DNA of 64,000 nucleotides from Formosa sp030427735 (GTDB lineage: Bacteria > Bacteroidota > Bacteroidia > Flavobacteriales > Flavobacteriaceae), in assembly GCF_051200825.1 (NCBI RefSeq), contig NZ_CP195158.1, positions 620,001 through 684,000 of the forward strand. Direction: 5' to 3'. The position numbers and the translations under genes are program-made. Under the pieces are notes generated by a model. It worked only from the letters and a program-made list of their open reading frames with translations. It was not told where the DNA came from and did not search any database. Each line of letters begins with the position of its first letter. The first letter of the stretch is position 1. Below are positions 61,116-64,000 of the stretch, piece after piece.

Positions 61116-62660
61116 TTATTTATAATAGTGACTGCCTCTAATGTTATTATGGTTGGGGATATCAACGGGTTCCTCTATGGTTTCATCTAGTTTGTCCCAT
61201 CCTTTTTTTAGTATGTTTTCTATCATATTATAATTATAAGAGTCATAATCCAAAGCACGTCTACAAGCATTATCTAAGCGCTGTTTTCCCACTTTTTTGG
61301 CTAAGTGAAGTATACCTAAACAGGATTTATAGGACTGTTCTGGATGTTGTTTTTTGTTCAGGATTTTAATAATCATGGTTTGGCAATGTACTCCTATGTG
61401 GCCTGCCCAATCGATAAATTTTTCACTGCTCCATTCACTAACAAAGCGATGGTGTGAGGGCATATGTTCCTTGGTGGTCGTATACCCGTATTTCTTAGGC
61501 GCCCTTGCATGAAAGGTCAACAGTTCATTTTGATGGTAGATCTCAATGACACTCTCAGAGTATATAACTTTAACACGTTTGCCAATATGTTGGTAAGGCA
61601 CACTATAATAGTGTTTGTCTTTACCAAAGTATATATGGCTATTTTTATGAACGGTAGCTCTGGACTGCCTCTTAATTTCATAGCGCTTTTCTGGTAAGGG
61701 TTTCAAGGCTTGTTTTTCGATTTCTTCAAACAAAGAATATCTGGAGTACTCGCGCCCTCTAAAAGACATAGCATTATGCTTTTTAAGCTGCTCTAATATG
61801 GCCTTGTTAAGCTCTGATTTACTATGAAAGGTTTGATGGCGGAGCGGTGCAAATACACGGGTATATATGATGCGAACGGCATTCTCTACAATGGCCTTAT
61901 CACGAGGTTTGTAGGCTCTTGTAGGTAATACTGCAGTGTCGTAATGTTCTGCAAAATCTGCAAAATCTGCATTAACTCTAGGTTCATAGCGACTACTTTT
62001 ATTAACAGCTGCCCGAAGGTTATCGGGCACTAGAGCCTGTGGTACGCCTCCATAAAACCAAAGTGCATTTTCTACACAAGCCATAAAGTCTTCTTTCTTC
62101 TGGCTCTCACAGGCTTCTACATAAGTATATTGGCTACTGCCCAAAACACACACAAAAACCTCTAAATCCTGGATTTCTCCTGTGTGCCTGTCCACTATGG
62201 TGAGTTTCTTTCCTGTAAAATCTATAAATAATTTATCGCCGGCTTTGTGTGTAAAATGCATTACAGGCGACACTTCCTTGCTCCATTCTCGATACCAGTA
62301 TCTGAACTGGGATAGTTTATAGCCATTAGGATGCTTGGCATAATATTCCTGCCATAAAAGTTCTTTGGTAACGCCCGTTTTGCGAAGCTCCTTATCAAAA
62401 TAAGGAAAGTACTTTTCTAATATAACAAGCTGTTCGGGTTTGGTTTTTTGGTCCGATTTAAAAAGTCTGTCCAACTCTTCTAAGGTCATGGCTGACACTT
62501 CATAGCCTGTTAACCCATATCGTTTGAAGAAATCGATGTACTTATCGATGGTATTACGTGAAATGTCAAGTTGGAGGCTTATTTTTCGCTTGCTGACACC
62601 CTCACTGTAAAGCTTAAATATCTGTTTTATTTTACGCATATCTATTTGTTTATTGGCCAT
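61116..62660 (-). CDS. istA: IS21 transposase IstA (copy 2)
   Basis: A 514-aa DDE transposase with the same sequence as the copy at 49038-50582, all domains intact. The start chosen is the internal ATG (62660), as in copy 1; an ATG at 62696 would add 12 residues. Confidence 0.95.
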   Translation of the reverse strand: MANKQIDMRKIKQIFKLYSEGVSKRKISLQLDISRNTIDKYIDFFKRYGLTGYEVSAMTLEELDRLFKSDQKTKPEQLVILEKYFPYFDKELRKTGVTKELLWQEYYAKHPNGYKLSQFRYWYREWSKEVSPVMHFTHKAGDKLFIDFTGKKLTIVDRHTGEIQDLEVFVCVLGSSQYTYVEACESQKKEDFMACVENALWFYGGVPQALVPDNLRAAVNKSSRYEPRVNADFADFAEHYDTAVLPTRAYKPRDKAIVENAVRIIYTRVFAPLRHQTFHSKSELNKAILEQLKKHNAMSFRGREYSRYSLFEEIEKQALKPLPEKRYEIKRQSRATVHKNSHIYFGKDKHYYSVPYQHIGKRVKVIYSESVIEIYHQNELLTFHARAPKKYGYTTTKEHMPSHHRFVSEWSSEKFIDWAGHIGVHCQTMIIKILNKKQHPEQSYKSCLGILHLAKKVGKQRLDNACRRALDYDSYNYNMIENILKKGWDKLDETIEEPVDIPNHNNIRGSHYYK

Positions 62661-63006
62661 GATCTTTTTAGGTAAAAGATCGAAAATGCCGTACAAATAG
62701 AATCGATTTTTTTAGTGGCTCAGTTTCATCCGCTGTGGGTGGCTCAATTTCATCCGCCGCACTATGCTCACTTTAATCCGCTGCAGGTGGCTCACTATGG
62801 CCGTTTTTTGCAGCTATTTCAGTAATAAAAGGTTTTATCATTTTTTTTGATTCCTATATACATGAATTCTCAACCTAGAAAAGTTCTCTTAAAGGATAAA
62901 AAGAAAAATAGCACAACGATTTTAAAAGCTGTGTATCAGTAAATTAGTTAGGTGTTATGATATGTTGTGTTTGTTATAGCAGTTTCAGAAAAGTATAGGA
63001 AGTTAT

Positions 63007-63882
63007 CTAATTTAAACATTTATACTTTAATTCTTCATAAGCATCTGTATACCCTAACTCACCTGATTTTTGAAGGTCATTACATGCTTTTTCGGTTTCA
63101 TTTAATTCAAAGTAAACAATGGATCTTAAATAGTAAGTTAATCCTTGATTTTCATTTTTAAACTCTATTGATCTAGTAAGACACGTTAATGCTTCCTGAT
63201 AATTTTTATAATCTAGAATAAAAAATAAGCCTTTAAATCTTAAAAGATTAGATCGTTCGGAGTCAGTAAGTGAATTACTGTTTAGTGCAAGAATCAAATC
63301 ATTAAATCCACCTTCTTTGTCTCCCAAATATCTTTTTACGATTCCCCTTAAACCAATGAAGAATGAGTGTTTCGGAAATATGTTTAGAGCTTGATTGATT
63401 GTTAAAAGTGCTTCTTCTTGATTACCAATATTATGTAAAGATCTATATTTAAAGTCGTAGGCTCTTAGATATTTGATGTTTTTATTTAAAGTCTGATTAA
63501 AATATTTAATGGCAGTTTCATAATTTTTTGAAGCCTCCAACTTTTGATTATTGTTCGCGTTAATTTTAGCTAGTTCATAATAATTTTTTCCTAAAAAAAA
63601 TAAAGTTGTGTCTAATTCAATATTATTGCTTAGACACTTTTCGAAAAGATTTATAGATTCTTTATACTGTTTGTTTTTATATTTAATCTTGGCATTTAAA
63701 AAATGAAAGCGTATGTCTGAACTGTCCAGTTTTATTGCTTTATTTATAATTAATGAGGCATCTGCAAAATTCTCCTTGTTATAAAGTTCGTTAGCCTCGT
63801 TAAAATAATTATTAGCTTCTCTATTTTTACATGAGTATAATATTATTAAAAGTAATAATAAAACTAATTTAAAAGGATGCAT
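63007..63882 (-). CDS. TPR-repeat lipoprotein
   Basis: A 291-aa lipoprotein with lipobox LLLLLIILYSCKN (Cys at about residue 18), followed by about seven tetratricopeptide repeats (NYFNEANELYNKENFADASL, SIRFHFLNAKIKYKNKQYKE-like, ending NETEKACNDLQKSGELGYTD). It is likely an envelope protein-interaction scaffold. Function unknown. The gap 62813-63006 holds only a 26-codon frame I cannot support, and 63883-64000 shows AT-rich sequence without a gene. Confidence 0.85.
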   Translation of the reverse strand: MHPFKLVLLLLLIILYSCKNREANNYFNEANELYNKENFADASLIINKAIKLDSSDIRFHFLNAKIKYKNKQYKESINLFEKCLSNNIELDTTLFFLGKNYYELAKINANNNQKLEASKNYETAIKYFNQTLNKNIKYLRAYDFKYRSLHNIGNQEEALLTINQALNIFPKHSFFIGLRGIVKRYLGDKEGGFNDLILALNSNSLTDSERSNLLRFKGLFFILDYKNYQEALTCLTRSIEFKNENQGLTYYLRSIVYFELNETEKACNDLQKSGELGYTDAYEELKYKCLN

Positions 63883-64000
63883 AAAATATTTTGTGACTTT
63901 TTTATGTGATAAAAAATAAATGCAAATTAAATGATTTACATTAAAATTTTTATTTATAAATTGGAATTTAATGAAAAATGATTATAATTAATTATAAGAG

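Larger units (their letters stand above)
60285..62812 (-). mobile_element. IS21-family insertion sequence, copy 2
   Basis: A 2528-bp inverted twin of copy 1 (same ends, same protein sequences). Left flank CAGCAAC interrupts cas1; right flank GCTATTT begins a region with no trace of the rest of cas1. The two flanks are not duplicates, so the junctions are not those of a simple insertion. Confidence 0.93.

Noticed and set aside
48886..62812. A composite transposon made by the two IS21 copies
   Set aside because: The outer flanks show no shared duplication and the junction genes differ, so mobilisation as one unit is not supported.
62868..62950. A 26-codon frame (MNSQPRKVLLKDKKKNSTTI) on the plus strand after IS copy 2
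   Set aside because: Too short, no recognisable start signal or family; listed only as unsupported.

Overview
The window reads as chromosome of a marine-type Flavobacteriaceae (Bacteroidota). It is AT-rich, has Bacteroidota-style promoters (TTG then TAnnTTTG), carries the gldKLMN gliding/type IX secretion cluster, an XrtF exosortase pair, a DUF4374 TonB system and the order miaB - sigma54 AAA regulator - lptE - TPR protein - secG - groES - groEL. I cannot name the genus.

Positions 1-34167 are mostly ordinary core chromosome: an ABC permease (cut by the window edge), a GAF-type methionine sulfoxide reductase, xrtF and its partner, a large FN3-repeat surface protein, a CapK-like ligase, a LytS/LytTR pair, a TonB receptor - DUF4374 - small membrane proteins - PepSY iron-uptake operon, the groE/secG/lptE/miaB block, topA, a degenerate arginase-like gene, gldKLMN, and two histidine-degradation enzymes (hutF, hutG-like). 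One intruder, a four-helix-bundle gene with an internal stop, sits between groES and groEL.

Positions 34168-48885 are accessory. They hold remnants of IS21-type ends, a HigBA toxin-antitoxin pair, two 149-bp MITE-like repeats, a second LytS/LytTR pair, a VWA lipoprotein, several gene fragments, and a leftward run of metabolic genes (two alpha/beta hydrolases, NAD-binding proteins, flavodoxin, a frameshifted MBL-fold hydrolase, a TMEM175-like channel, a bestrophin) headed by a decapitated AraC regulator.

Positions 48886-62812 are bracketed by two 2528-bp IS21-family copies in opposite orientation. Their four flanks do not match as target duplications, and they truncate two araC genes and a type II-like cas1. 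Between them lies the most interesting structure. Unrelated small genes, all on the minus strand, are separated by imperfect palindromes of 67-153 nt that look like integron attC sites, with outer cores TGCTAAC/GTTAGCA or GTACAAC/GTTGTAC. Each cassette's leading core is complementary, or nearly so, to its own trailing core, as integron cassettes require, rather than the two cores of one site matching. The cargo includes an HTH + HNH-endonuclease pair and an HTH-ImmA/IrrE protease with a partner. No integrase is visible. The HigBA pair at 34.5-35.3 kb is flanked by the same cores and may be a solitary cassette.

Positions 62813-64000 hold one TPR lipoprotein. I saw no tRNA, rRNA or CRISPR array.
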